Assembly: GCA_050485645.1 (NCBI GenBank)
Contig: JBJHBT010000008.1
Coordinates: forward strand, 82,261 to 146,260
Length of the DNA stretch: 64,000 nucleotides
DNA from: JBJHBP01 sp050485645
GTDB taxonomy: Bacteria; Pseudomonadota; Gammaproteobacteria; Steroidobacterales; Rariloculaceae
Direction of reading: 5' to 3'
Shown: positions 8,434-17,274 of the stretch, piece after piece
How the letters are laid out: the number at the start of each line of letters is the position of its first letter
Numbering within the stretch: the stretch's first letter is position 1
The notes under the pieces: generated by a model
Told to the model about the DNA's origin: nothing
Databases searched by the model: none
Seen by the model: the letters and a program-made list of their open reading frames with translations, nothing else
Translations under genes and position numbers: made by a program

Positions 8434-9326
8434 CAGTCAAACCTCTGCACCCGCTTTTCGCTGCCGAGCTGATCGGCGCCGATCTCTCCGTGCCTCCGGG
8501 CGATGAACTCGTCGGCCTGGTCGAGCAGGCGATGAATCGGTACGCGGTGCTTGCGATCCGTGGTCAGCACATTGACGACGACGATCACATCCGCTTCAGC
8601 CGCGCCTTCGGCCCCCTGGAGCTGCCGCCGAACCTGGGTCTGCGCAGCTACAAACGCAGGCTGCGCGACGAACTTTACGATGCCTCCAATCTGGATTCCG
8701 ACGGACAGCTGCTGGCCGAGGATTCGCCGCGCCGCACCTACAACCGCGGCAACGAGCTGTTTCACACGGACAGTTCCTTCAACGACCTGCCGACCAAGTG
8801 GTCGCTGCTGCTCGCGCACGAACTGCCGCCCGAAGGTGGCAATACCGAATTCATCGACACGCGCGCCGTCTATGACGATCTTCCCGGCGACCTCAAGGAA
8901 ACACTCGACGGACTGGTCGCCGAACACGTGCTGTGGCGCTCACGTGAGCGAGGCGGTTTCACCGACGTCACCGAAGAGATGAAGCGCCTGATGCCACCGG
9001 TGCAGCACCCTGTCGTGCGTACGATGCCTTACGGACGCAAGGCACTGTATATCGGTGCGCATGCCTCGCACATCGTCGGCTGGCCGCTGGACAAAGGCCG
9101 TGAACTGCTGGATCGGCTGTACGAAATCGCCACCCGCCCGGAATACATGTACAGCCATGTATGGCATCCCGGTGACATGGTGATCTGGGACAATCGCTGC
9201 ACGATGCACCGGGCCGGCAGCTTCGACGACCTGCGCTATCGGCGCGACCTGCGCCGCACCACCGTCAACGAGTACGGCGAGGAATGCCGGACCACCGACC
9301 GGGTAACGTCGGCACAGGCCGGCTGA
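8430..9326 (+). CDS. TauD/TfdA-family Fe(II)/2-oxoglutarate dioxygenase
   Basis: This is a 298-residue non-heme iron dioxygenase that couples 2-oxoglutarate decarboxylation to substrate hydroxylation. The iron-binding triad is visible as HTD (residues 112-114) and His259 (CTMHRAG), with an arginine near 270-275 (RYRRDLRRT) to hold 2-oxoglutarate. WDNRCTMHRA is the standard TfdA/TauD C-terminal motif. The open frame starts at 8397, but the ATG at 8430 overlaps the preceding stop. The family includes taurine, alkylsulfate and phenoxyacetate dioxygenases, and the substrate here is not determined. Confidence 0.92.
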   Translation: MTVKPLHPLFAAELIGADLSVPPGDELVGLVEQAMNRYAVLAIRGQHIDDDDHIRFSRAFGPLELPPNLGLRSYKRRLRDELYDASNLDSDGQLLAEDSPRRTYNRGNELFHTDSSFNDLPTKWSLLLAHELPPEGGNTEFIDTRAVYDDLPGDLKETLDGLVAEHVLWRSRERGGFTDVTEEMKRLMPPVQHPVVRTMPYGRKALYIGAHASHIVGWPLDKGRELLDRLYEIATRPEYMYSHVWHPGDMVIWDNRCTMHRAGSFDDLRYRRDLRRTTVNEYGEECRTTDRVTSAQAG

Positions 9327-9337
9327 CCCCGTCAGCC

Positions 9338-10462
9338 CTAAAGGCCTGCCGGTGATGACGACAGCGGGCAGGGTGGCGTCGCCCCACTGTCTGTAAAATC
9401 GCGATTGGCTGAGGCAAGGACATTCGCCAGCGATTCGGATGAGGGCCGGGCACCGTTGCATCGCAGCGATGCGATGGTGGGACTGTTCTGCAGAGCCACC
9501 GGTTCGATGACCGCGGCGCGCAGCTGCAGGTGGGCGAATACAGTTCTGGAAGCCGGAACGGGAACCAGTTCGCCGCGACTGTCCAGGGCCGCCGGCAGCA
9601 GTTTCATGCCCACCGTGCCGCGCACATTGCCGCCGATCGCCAGGATGCGTTCATTGGCCGTGTCCAGATGGACGACCAGGTCGCAGTGTGTGCTTGCACC
9701 ATCGCCCATCTGGCGACGACGTTCTGCCAGTGAGCGGTACACGGGCCTTCGCGCCGTGCACAGCATGTCGCCCGGTGCGATGCTGGCTTCGCCAACGTCG
9801 TAGGCCGCATAGGCGGCAGAGCGGTCGCCGTTGTCGCGGGCGCTGATGGCCTGGTCGATGTAGACGTGATGGGCGATGGCGCGTCTGAATGCGGTGACCT
9901 CACCCAGTCCGGCCTCGCACATCACCCAGGAGATGAAGGCGGCAGACCACGGCTGCACCCAGCGCGACTGGCGGCCGTTCGAGCTGGTCCAGGCATCGTT
10001 CTGGCTGCTGATGACCCAGCTGCCGTCGGGCGTGGCCGCCCAGTAGCCGGCGATCGAATCCGCGACACGCTGCGCTTCGACGAGGCGGGCTTCGGAGGCC
10101 GCGCGCAATGCCTGAAGCTCGTCGTCACTGAGTGAACCCGGTGGGCGGCGATTGCGCATCCAGTTGCTCTCGTCGGTTTCGTCGACGATCGAGAAGCCGA
10201 AGTAGGCCCACTCCTGCACGGCGATGTCGACAATGCGGCGCCGCAGCTGCGAATTCTCCGAGCGCATGCAGGGCTGCGGCTGCACGGTGAGTCGCCCCGG
10301 CTGGCCGCTGACACGGGCCGACGGTGGCAGCACGTCGAAGAGATCGATCGGCAGGCGGTCGGCGTAATCCTGTTCGCTGGCGGGCAGCTGCGCATGCAAC
10401 GGCTGCATGGACGATGCCGCTACCGCGATCGTCAGGGTCAGCAGTGTCAGAAGTCGTTGCAT
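9338..10462 (-). CDS. Secreted DUF2272-domain protein
   Basis: This 374-residue protein has a signal peptide (residues 1-24, ending PLHAQ) and a DUF2272 domain. Characteristic parts are WVQPWSAAFISWVMCEAGL and the later block IAPGDMLCTARR...THCDLVVHLD, where Cys, His and Asp are arranged as in NlpC/P60-like or CHAP-like folds. A cell-wall amidase-type activity is therefore possible but unproven. The C-terminal 50 residues look low in conservation. It is convergent with the dioxygenase (11-base gap) and divergent from the FAD oxidoreductase. Confidence 0.8.
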   Translation of the reverse strand: MQRLLTLLTLTIAVAASSMQPLHAQLPASEQDYADRLPIDLFDVLPPSARVSGQPGRLTVQPQPCMRSENSQLRRRIVDIAVQEWAYFGFSIVDETDESNWMRNRRPPGSLSDDELQALRAASEARLVEAQRVADSIAGYWAATPDGSWVISSQNDAWTSSNGRQSRWVQPWSAAFISWVMCEAGLGEVTAFRRAIAHHVYIDQAISARDNGDRSAAYAAYDVGEASIAPGDMLCTARRPVYRSLAERRRQMGDGASTHCDLVVHLDTANERILAIGGNVRGTVGMKLLPAALDSRGELVPVPASRTVFAHLQLRAAVIEPVALQNSPTIASLRCNGARPSSESLANVLASANRDFTDSGATPPCPLSSSPAGL

Positions 10463-10707
10463 GGGCCAGTCTCCGTGCCCGGGCGTTATTCATGCTGGCG
10501 GCGGCCAGCCGCATCGGTTGCTTCGGCGCCGGCCGCCTCAGCCGTGGCTTCGGGACCGCAGGTATAATGCTGGCTCACGCCGCGTCGATGCAACCGTCAG
10601 CCGCATAGACTGTATCGTTGTACTCCAGTGGACAGCCGGCCGGCATGCGAGTTCATGCCGCGCCGTCGACACCGGGCGGCATCCGCGGTCTGGAGGGCCT
10701 GAAGTCG
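10463..10707. promoter_or_regulatory. Divergent intergenic region with TATAAT box
   Basis: These 245 bases lie between the DUF2272 gene and the FAD oxidoreductase. A perfect TATAAT sits at 10563-10568 on the plus strand, preceded by a weak -35 region, and probably drives the oxidoreductase with a leader of about 130 bases. GGAGG at 10692-10696 is its ribosome site. Confidence 0.4.
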
Positions 10708-12183
10708 ATGAGAAAATCCGAAAACACCAGCATCACCGAGCCGGCACGCCAGACCCCGATCTACGGTGACTGCGATGTGCTGGTTGTCGGTGGCGGGCCG
10801 GCCGGCACCGCGGCAGCCGTCGCCGCTGCGCGCGAAGGCGCGAACGTGGTGCTGATCGAACGCTATGGCCACCTCGGTGGCCTTTCCACCGGCGGCCTGG
10901 TGTCGTGGATCGATCGTATGGCCGACTGGCAGGGGCGGCTGGTGGTCGCCGGCATCGGCCAGGAACTGATCGACCGCTGTGGACCCGAGGCCACGCTGGG
11001 ACCACCGCGGTATCTTTGGGGATCGAAGGATCAGACCGCAGCGGCCTATTGGCGGGTGCGTACCGCGGCGCTGCTGGGTACCGTGCAGTGGTCGCCCACG
11101 GTCGATCCGGAAGTGCTGAAGCTGGTGACCCACGACATCGTCCGGGAAGCCGGGGTGCACGTGCTGATGCACAGCTGGGTGGTCAGTGCGATCACCGAGG
11201 ATCGCACCGTGAAGGGCGTGATTTTCGAAAGCAAGCAGGGTCGCTACGCGATGACAGCCCGCACGGTCATCGACTGCACCGGTGACGGTGATGTATTCGC
11301 ACTGGCCGGCGCGGCATACGACGACGACTTCGACGCCGAGAGCGCTCACGCGCGACTCAACACCAGCTTCCGCATCGGCAATGTCAACATGCGTCGTTAC
11401 CTGGATTTCCGCATGTTGTGGGAGAACGAATACAAGGAAGTGATGCGACTGGCGGCCGCCGAGGGCCTGAAGCTGCTGGCCCATCCCACACCGTACGAAT
11501 CCGTCGCGCTGTTCCTGACGCCGAAGATGGCCGGTTACTCGGCTTTGAACGTGGCCGATCTCACCGAGGTCGAATTCATTTCACGCGACATCGCGCGTCA
11601 GGGGCTGGCGTTCTACCGCCGCCATGTGCCCGGGTTCGAGCAGGCCTGGATACACGACACGGCGTCGCAGATCGGCACACGCCACGCCCGGCGCCTCACG
11701 GGGGTGGAGCGCATCACGATCGATCACTGGCGTAGCGACGGCAGCTGTGCGGACAGCATCGGTCTGTGTCCGGGATTCACCGAGGCTTTCCCCACGCTGC
11801 AGATTCCCTACCGCAGCCTGGTGCCGCGCGAAGTGGAAGGCGTACTCGCGGCCGGCCGCAACCTGTCTGCGGATACCAAGTCGCATGCCGCGCTGCGTGA
11901 GATTCCCGAGTGCTGGGTGATGGGCGAAGCGGCGGGCATCGCGGCGACTCTGGCGGTATCCGCCGGCGCACGCTTGCGCGACGTTGCCATCGCCGAGTTG
12001 CAGAAGAAGCTGCAGGCCCGCGGTGCGATCATCGACCCGCCAGGCGGCGAAGAACCCGCTTGCGACGCCGGCGACACCCGCCATCAGCCGGCGGCGGCTG
12101 GCCACGGCGAGTCGAAGGCCGCCGATGGCCTGCAGGACGCCATCCACTGGCGTGCCGTTGACGACCTGCACGCCCACGACTGA
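10708..12183 (+). CDS. FAD-dependent oxidoreductase
   Basis: This is a 491-residue flavoprotein of the FAD_oxidored (PF12831-like) group. The dinucleotide-binding motif is VLVVGGGPAGTAAAVAAARE (residues 24-43), followed by the ERYGHLGGLSTGG block typical of this group, and a second nucleotide-contact region TVIDCTGDGDVFALAGA. The C-terminal VEGVLAAGRNLSADTKSHAA and VMGEAAGIAATLA motifs close the FAD site. The substrate is unknown. A TTG-initiated extension to 10618 is possible, but GGAGG 11 bases before the ATG at 10708 supports this start. The last 40 residues are proline/alanine-rich and look non-conserved. Confidence 0.88.
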   Translation: MRKSENTSITEPARQTPIYGDCDVLVVGGGPAGTAAAVAAAREGANVVLIERYGHLGGLSTGGLVSWIDRMADWQGRLVVAGIGQELIDRCGPEATLGPPRYLWGSKDQTAAAYWRVRTAALLGTVQWSPTVDPEVLKLVTHDIVREAGVHVLMHSWVVSAITEDRTVKGVIFESKQGRYAMTARTVIDCTGDGDVFALAGAAYDDDFDAESAHARLNTSFRIGNVNMRRYLDFRMLWENEYKEVMRLAAAEGLKLLAHPTPYESVALFLTPKMAGYSALNVADLTEVEFISRDIARQGLAFYRRHVPGFEQAWIHDTASQIGTRHARRLTGVERITIDHWRSDGSCADSIGLCPGFTEAFPTLQIPYRSLVPREVEGVLAAGRNLSADTKSHAALREIPECWVMGEAAGIAATLAVSAGARLRDVAIAELQKKLQARGAIIDPPGGEEPACDAGDTRHQPAAAGHGESKAADGLQDAIHWRAVDDLHAHD

Positions 12184-12511
12184 CGGGCTTTCCGGACCCG
12201 ATCGGAGCACCTGGTCTCGGACGCGGGTTCCGGAAACAAGCGAGCCCGGCACGAAGCCGGGCTCGGGGGATTGTCCACCAGATTGACGGGGGGAACCGGA
12301 CATCTGGGAACGGCGAAATTCTCCGGTACGCAACGAGCGTGCGCCAGACCATGTTCGATACTAGTACTGTGACTACCAGCTTGCTCGAACCCGTTTCGCG
12401 GCGCGCGCGCCGGCCTGGCCTGTTGCCACCAGCGAATCTGGCTTTTGCCCCGCACCCGATGTGTCTATAGATTGTCCCCCTGAACGTGGATGGCGGAGAA
12501 GGATGTTGGTG
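12184..12511. other. Intergenic region, 328 bases
   Basis: No credible gene is seen here. The stretch holds the hairpin at 12241-12265 and, at its 3' end, GGAGAAGG (12495-12502), the ribosome site that fixes the phosphatase start at 12512. The open frames crossing it on the minus strand are arginine-rich shadows. Confidence 0.6.
12241..12265 (+). terminator. Terminator-like hairpin after FAD oxidoreductase
   Basis: A perfect 10-bp stem (12241-12250 with 12256-12265) with a five-base loop lies 57 bases after the stop. No T-run follows on the plus strand, so it may be Rho-assisted or a 3' stabiliser. Confidence 0.45.
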
Positions 12512-14197
12512 ATGAGGGATCGAACTGCGCAATCGGGGCGGTGGCACCGGTTTCTGGTGATGCCGCTGGTTGCCGGCATGATGGCCCTGCCGGACGCTGC
12601 CCGGTCCGACTCGCCTTCGCCTGAGCCGAGCCCGCCCCGTCTCGCCGTGGGCATCGTCGTCGATCAGATGCAGTTCGACATGCTGTACCGCTTCCAGGAC
12701 GAATTCGGTGACGGCGGCTTCCGGCGTCTGCTGAGCGAGGGCTTCTCGTTCGAGAATGCGCAGTTCGACTACGCGCCAACCTTTACCGGCCCCGGCCATG
12801 CGTCCGTCTACACGGGCACCACGCCGGCGGTACACGGCATCATGAGCAATGCGTGGTACGTACGCGAGTTGCAGGGCACCACCTACGTGACCGCGGATGA
12901 GCAGGTCGCAACCGTCGGATCGGACACCGACGCGGGGATGATGTCGCCGCGCTGGATGCTGTCGACCACCGTCGGTGATGAGCTGTGGATGCACAGCAAC
13001 GAACGCTCGCGCGTGGTCGCGATATCGTTGAAGGACCGTGGCGCCATCCTGCCCGGCGGACACACCGGTCAGGCCTACTGGTTTGACTACGACACAGGTG
13101 ATTTCATCAGCAGCACGCACTATGGTCCGGAACTGCCGTCCTGGGTGCGCGCGTTCAACGAACGGGGACTGGTTGCCCGGTACCTCACACGCCAGTGGAC
13201 GCCACTGCTGCCGGAGGCGCGCTATGTGGCCAGCCTGCCGGACGACAATCCCTACGAAGCTCCGTTCTCCGGTATGGACAGGCCGGTGTTTCCCTATGAT
13301 CTGAGTGAGCTGGCCGAACGCAGCGGCCCTGGCATCGTGGCGTACACACCATTCGGCGACGAGCTGCTGGTGGAGCTGGCCATTGCCGCGCTGGACGGCG
13401 AATCGCTGGGCAGTCGCGATACGCCCGATCTGCTGGCGATCTCGTTCTCCTCACCCGACCACGTCGGCCACCGCTTCGGCCCGATGTCGATGGAAATCCA
13501 GGATCTGTATCTGCGCCTGGATCGTCAGCTGGAGCGTCTGCTGGACGAGATCGATCAGCACGTGGGGCTGGAAGACGTCATCATGTTTCTGACGTCGGAC
13601 CACGGCGTCGCCCATGTGCCGGATTATCTGCGCGACCGCAATGTGCCGGTGGGGCAGATGTCGAGCCGTGCGCTGGCCACCGAGTTGCGCGCGTACCTGG
13701 AAGAACTGTACGGCGAGGATTTTGTGCTCTCGCTGAGTAACGAACAGGTCTTCTTCGACCACGAGCAGGTGCGCAGGGCCGGCGTCAGTCTCAGCGAACT
13801 GCAGCAGACCACCGCGCGGTTTCTGATTTCACGCGATGGCATTGCCGGCGCGTTGACGGCCGACGCCCTCACGTTCAGTGAATTCAGCCAGGGTCACCGG
13901 GCAAGGATCCAGCGCGGCTTTCATCCCGCCCGTTCCGGCGATGTCGTCTACTGGATGGAGCCGCACTGGATGTCTGTCTTCGGCCCGGCCGCGCGCACCA
14001 CGCACGGATCGGTCTACAGCTATGACACGCGCGCGCCACTGATCTGGTTCGGCGGCCAGGTGCCCGCGGGGCGCTCAGCCCATCCGGTGGCCATCTCCGA
14101 CATCGCCTCGACGCTGGCGGTGTTTCTGCGCTCGCCGTTTCCCAGCGGCAATACCGGCAATCCGATGAATGAACTGATGCGCCGGCCCGGCGATTGA
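12512..14197 (+). CDS. Secreted alkaline phosphatase superfamily protein (PafA/type I phosphodiesterase-like)
   Basis: This is a 561-residue periplasmic or secreted metallo-phosphatase. It has a signal peptide (residues 1-32, ending DAARS) and the alkaline phosphatase fold with a threonine nucleophile region (TFTGPGHASVYTG, from Thr90). Metal-site elements are VVDQM (Asp51), SSPDHVGHRFGP and FLTSDHGVAHVP, and the last His is near AARTTHGS. This is the PafA-like arrangement, which uses Thr instead of Ser. Upstream ATGs at 12461 and 12503 are in frame, but GGAGAAGG ends right against 12503 and is ideally spaced for 12512. It probably liberates phosphate from organic monoesters or diesters. No Pho box was recognised. 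Confidence 0.9.
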   Translation: MRDRTAQSGRWHRFLVMPLVAGMMALPDAARSDSPSPEPSPPRLAVGIVVDQMQFDMLYRFQDEFGDGGFRRLLSEGFSFENAQFDYAPTFTGPGHASVYTGTTPAVHGIMSNAWYVRELQGTTYVTADEQVATVGSDTDAGMMSPRWMLSTTVGDELWMHSNERSRVVAISLKDRGAILPGGHTGQAYWFDYDTGDFISSTHYGPELPSWVRAFNERGLVARYLTRQWTPLLPEARYVASLPDDNPYEAPFSGMDRPVFPYDLSELAERSGPGIVAYTPFGDELLVELAIAALDGESLGSRDTPDLLAISFSSPDHVGHRFGPMSMEIQDLYLRLDRQLERLLDEIDQHVGLEDVIMFLTSDHGVAHVPDYLRDRNVPVGQMSSRALATELRAYLEELYGEDFVLSLSNEQVFFDHEQVRRAGVSLSELQQTTARFLISRDGIAGALTADALTFSEFSQGHRARIQRGFHPARSGDVVYWMEPHWMSVFGPAARTTHGSVYSYDTRAPLIWFGGQVPAGRSAHPVAISDIASTLAVFLRSPFPSGNTGNPMNELMRRPGD

Positions 14198-14270
14198 TAC
14201 GCCGGATCACGACACCGTTCCCGGCGCTCCGGGCCGCGGGGCGGAGGCAGGCGACACCCTGACCGTTCGG

Positions 14271-15161
14271 CTACCGCGTCGTCGCGCCGTCCCAATCGAA
14301 CCCGGCGTAGCGCGCCAGCTCTTCGGGCGTGAGCACGCCTTCCATGCGTTGTCCGCCAACGATCCATGTGGGATAGCTGCGGATGTCGGCCACCACGCAG
14401 GCGGTGGCCACCGGCCCGTTGCGGCCGGCCGGTGAGCATTCCACGTAGGGCAGGCGGTCTGCCGATGCGCCGAACAGACGACGTTGTTCCTGGCAGCTGC
14501 TGCACCAGAACGCGCCGTAGTAGCGTGCGCCGGATTCCTCCAGATGCTGCGCCAGCGCCTGCAGGGTCGGATGCTCACGCGCCTGCAGCAGGCCGCTGTA
14601 GTACACATGCAGTACGGCAACGGCTGCGATCAGCAGCACGGCAGTGTGCATGGCCCACTGCGGCCATGGCATGCCGGGCGCACTGTGTGGACGCCGGTAA
14701 GCCACCCACGCGAAAATCGCCGTCATCGTGCCCTGTGAGGCGAGACACCATGCGCACACGGCATCCAGCGCCACGATGCCGGTGATCGTGAGATAGGTGC
14801 TGATGGCGGTGCCGAGCAGGGCGAGGTGCCACAGTCGCCGCCAGCGTTTCAGGCCGGCGCGGGCCCGCCACGCGATCAGGCCGATCAGCGCATACAGCGC
14901 AAAGCCCCACAGTGCCACGGGCAGGCCGAGCACCACGGACCAGCGGCTGCCCTGCACGATGTCGCAGCCGGAACCGTCCGCACAGAATGCCGGCCGGTCG
15001 CCCCAGAAGGCGACAGCCGTCAGATACGCGGTGATCAGCATGCCCAGGGCGGCAAGCACCATGGCCACCCGGTCCGGTGCCGCCCGGTCGGGTGCGCGCG
15101 GCGCGCGCACGGCGGCCGCCTGTTTTCCGCCGTGGCGGGATGTCTGGCGTTTTCGACTCAT
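14271..15161 (-). CDS. VKOR-like disulfide-forming membrane protein fused to thioredoxin-like domain
   Basis: This is a 296-residue fusion. The N-terminal half has a leading basic tail and four to five membrane helices of the vitamin K epoxide reductase family, with the loop cysteine pair CADGSGC and the membrane active-site motif CAWC. A fifth helix (AVLLIAAVAVLHVYYSGLL) leads into a thioredoxin-like periplasmic domain with CSSC (GAFWCSSCQEQ). Such fusions oxidise periplasmic dithiols and pass electrons to quinone, replacing DsbB with DsbA. With the dsbC homologue at 26.4 kb it suggests an active periplasmic disulfide system. Confidence 0.92.
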   Translation of the reverse strand: MSRKRQTSRHGGKQAAAVRAPRAPDRAAPDRVAMVLAALGMLITAYLTAVAFWGDRPAFCADGSGCDIVQGSRWSVVLGLPVALWGFALYALIGLIAWRARAGLKRWRRLWHLALLGTAISTYLTITGIVALDAVCAWCLASQGTMTAIFAWVAYRRPHSAPGMPWPQWAMHTAVLLIAAVAVLHVYYSGLLQAREHPTLQALAQHLEESGARYYGAFWCSSCQEQRRLFGASADRLPYVECSPAGRNGPVATACVVADIRSYPTWIVGGQRMEGVLTPEELARYAGFDWDGATTR

Positions 15162-15185
15162 GTTGGTGACTGCGTCATCCGTCCG

Positions 15186-16031
15186 TCAATGCGTCATCGC
15201 ATATACCACGAAGTTGATGCCCATGCGCAATGCCGGTACCGCGAAGTCGGCCGGATAGCAGGGCAGGTCGAGATACTCCCAGGCGTCACCGAGATCGGAA
15301 TTGTAGGTGATGAGCACCATCAGCCGGCCGGCGTCGTCCGAAATCCCCAGGATCTGCGGGTCGCGATCGTCGGCGGATTCCCATGTCTGTCCTCCACGGC
15401 AGCCATTGCCTCGGTTTGGAATCTGCACGACTTCGTCGATCACGAAAAACGAACGGAACACGGGGTGCGTGAGCGGCAGCTGTTCGACGCGACGGTCGGG
15501 GAACACCTTGCGCAGCTGTGATTCCAGATTCGCTTTCTCGCGCAGTCCCCAGAAGTCGTCGATATGCAGAAATCCGCCGCGCAGCAGGTAGCTGCGGAGC
15601 CGTTCGGCTTCCCGGGTGCTCAGATACATCCGGCCGGGCTCGACGATGTAGGCATACGGGAACTCGAACAGATCGTCATCCATGATGGAACGGATGTTGG
15701 GGTCCGGATGCACACGCACGCCGGTGAGGCGGTTCACGCCGTCCATGAACTTGCAGTCCGCACCGGGGTAGTCGATCGCCCAGCCGCGCCCCTGCGGTGG
15801 AAAGAAATCGCCGTGTCCGCCGAGTTCCGGGCAGGTATACGGCGCCGGACGCGCCATCATGCGACCGTTCAGATCGGTGTACATCAGGCGTGTAAAAACG
15901 AAGTCCGGTGAGTCGTCGCGTCGGTCATTCGCGCTGGCCGCGACCGCGACGATACCGGCAATGGCACCGAAGGTTGCTGCGAGTATCGTAAATCGTTTGG
16001 CAAACCGACGGGTGCGCAAACCGATCCTCAT
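15186..16031 (-). CDS. DUF4159-domain protein, membrane-anchored or secreted
   Basis: This 281-residue protein has a basic N-terminus and one hydrophobic segment (FTILAATFGAIAGIVAVAASA), probably a signal anchor. A DUF4159 domain follows: FVFTRLMYTDLN, RLRSYLLRGGFLHIDDFWG, LPLTHPVFRSFF and MVLITYNSDLGDAWEY. DUF4159 has a glutamine-amidotransferase-like flavodoxin fold, and its function is unknown. The frame continues to 16133, but that extension lacks coding character, so the ATG at 16031 is chosen. Only 24 bases separate it from the VKOR gene, so co-transcription is likely. Confidence 0.85.
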   Translation of the reverse strand: MRIGLRTRRFAKRFTILAATFGAIAGIVAVAASANDRRDDSPDFVFTRLMYTDLNGRMMARPAPYTCPELGGHGDFFPPQGRGWAIDYPGADCKFMDGVNRLTGVRVHPDPNIRSIMDDDLFEFPYAYIVEPGRMYLSTREAERLRSYLLRGGFLHIDDFWGLREKANLESQLRKVFPDRRVEQLPLTHPVFRSFFVIDEVVQIPNRGNGCRGGQTWESADDRDPQILGISDDAGRLMVLITYNSDLGDAWEYLDLPCYPADFAVPALRMGINFVVYAMTH

Positions 16032-16078
16032 TCGTGTGGCAGGTGGTGATTGCTGCGAACGATAGCATGGGTGGCCGG

Positions 16079-16726
16079 CTACCGGGCGGCGGGTTTGTGC
16101 ATCAGCGCAACGTCTTTGACCGGAATCTCGCACAGCCAGCCGCGCTGACCGGCAACATGACGCAGGGTGGCCTCGCGATAGAACACCACATGTGTCGGAT
16201 CGCGACGGTAGTGCCAGTTCGCGAAGCGCGAGTCGTCCGTCTGAAAGCAGGTCATGATGGCCAGCCAGCCATCATCGGCCAGCAGGCCGTCCAGACGTTC
16301 GAACTCGTCCGCCGGATGGTGGAAGTGTTCCACGGTCTCGGTGCAGGTGATGAACGCATAGCGTTGTTGCAGCGCCTTGGCGTCGGGAAAGAAAATCGGG
16401 TCGTAGACAGTCATCTCATGCCCCGCTTCGCGCAGCATGGCGGCCAGCGCGGGCCCGGGACCGCAGCCGAAATCAAGACCCGGCGATCGCGGCCGGAGTC
16501 TGCGCAGCAGGGGATCGGCAAGACGAGCAAGAAACGACCGATAGCGCGGATCGTTCACGTCGTTCCGATGCAGACGATAGTGGGCAAGCTCAACGGCGGG
16601 CGACGGCAGATCGCCGGCGTCCAGGTAGCGCGCTTCGCAGGTCGGGCAGCGTCGGTAGCGACGCTGCCCGACGGTCATCAGCGCCTGCGTATCCGGTGCG
16701 CGACAGACCGGACACGGCGGGTGCAT
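16079..16726 (-). CDS. Class I SAM-dependent methyltransferase with N-terminal zinc ribbon
   Basis: This is a 215-residue methyltransferase. Two CxxC pairs (CPVC at 5-8, CPTC at 27-30) form a zinc ribbon. The SAM-binding motif I is GLDFGCGPGPALAAML (about 83-98), and the post-I acidic residue lies in TVYDP. TCTETVEHFHHP and ITCFQTDD are typical of the group that includes uncharacterised small-molecule methyltransferases. Its stop lies three bases from the next gene's end region on the same strand, indicating an operon with the carbonic anhydrase-like gene and gpmA upstream. Confidence 0.87.
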   Translation of the reverse strand: MHPPCPVCRAPDTQALMTVGQRRYRRCPTCEARYLDAGDLPSPAVELAHYRLHRNDVNDPRYRSFLARLADPLLRRLRPRSPGLDFGCGPGPALAAMLREAGHEMTVYDPIFFPDAKALQQRYAFITCTETVEHFHHPADEFERLDGLLADDGWLAIMTCFQTDDSRFANWHYRRDPTHVVFYREATLRHVAGQRGWLCEIPVKDVALMHKPAAR

Positions 16727-16729
16727 CGG

Positions 16730-17257
16730 TCAGGCGCCTTCCGGAACCAGCTCCGTGGCATAACGGCGACCCAGTTCCGCATAGTGGTTGGCGGACCACT
16801 CCAGTGCGCGGATCTCTTCATCGGTGACTTCGCGCAGGCGTTTTCCGGGCGCGCCAACGATCAGCGAGCGGTCCGGAAAGTCCTTGTGCTCGGTGATCAG
16901 AGCGTGCGCGCCGACGATGCAGTGACGGCCGATGACCGCATGGCTGAGGATGGTTGCACCGATTCCGATCAGCGATCCCTCGCCGATCGTGCAGCCGTGC
17001 ACGGTGGCGCCGTGACCGATGGTGACCCGCGCTCCAATCGTGGCCGGTGCGTCATCGTCGACGTGCACGACGGCATTGTCCTGCACGTTCGTCTGTTCAC
17101 CGATGTCGATCAGCGCGACGTCGCCGCGTACCGTGGCATTGAACCATACGCTGGCGTCGCGGCCGAGTCGCACGCGGCCGATGACCGCCGCATTGGGGGC
17201 CACGAAGCAGTGTCCGGTATCCAGTGTTACGCGGTGTTCGCCGAGTCTGTACAGCAT
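16730..17257 (-). CDS. Gamma-class carbonic anhydrase-like hexapeptide protein
   Basis: This 175-residue protein is a left-handed beta-helix built of hexapeptide repeats (IGRVRLGRDASVWFNATVRGD, IGARVTIGHGATV split across turns). The metal-site residues of gamma-carbonic anhydrases are present: VQDNAVVHVD and the paired histidines in IGHGATVHGC. This is the YrdA/CaiE/PaaY group, of which only some members hydrate CO2. The length matches the family. It is separated by 17 bases from gpmA upstream. Confidence 0.92.
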   Translation of the reverse strand: MLYRLGEHRVTLDTGHCFVAPNAAVIGRVRLGRDASVWFNATVRGDVALIDIGEQTNVQDNAVVHVDDDAPATIGARVTIGHGATVHGCTIGEGSLIGIGATILSHAVIGRHCIVGAHALITEHKDFPDRSLIVGAPGKRLREVTDEEIRALEWSANHYAELGRRYATELVPEGA

Positions 17258-17274
17258 CTTTGGCTCCGTCGGTG

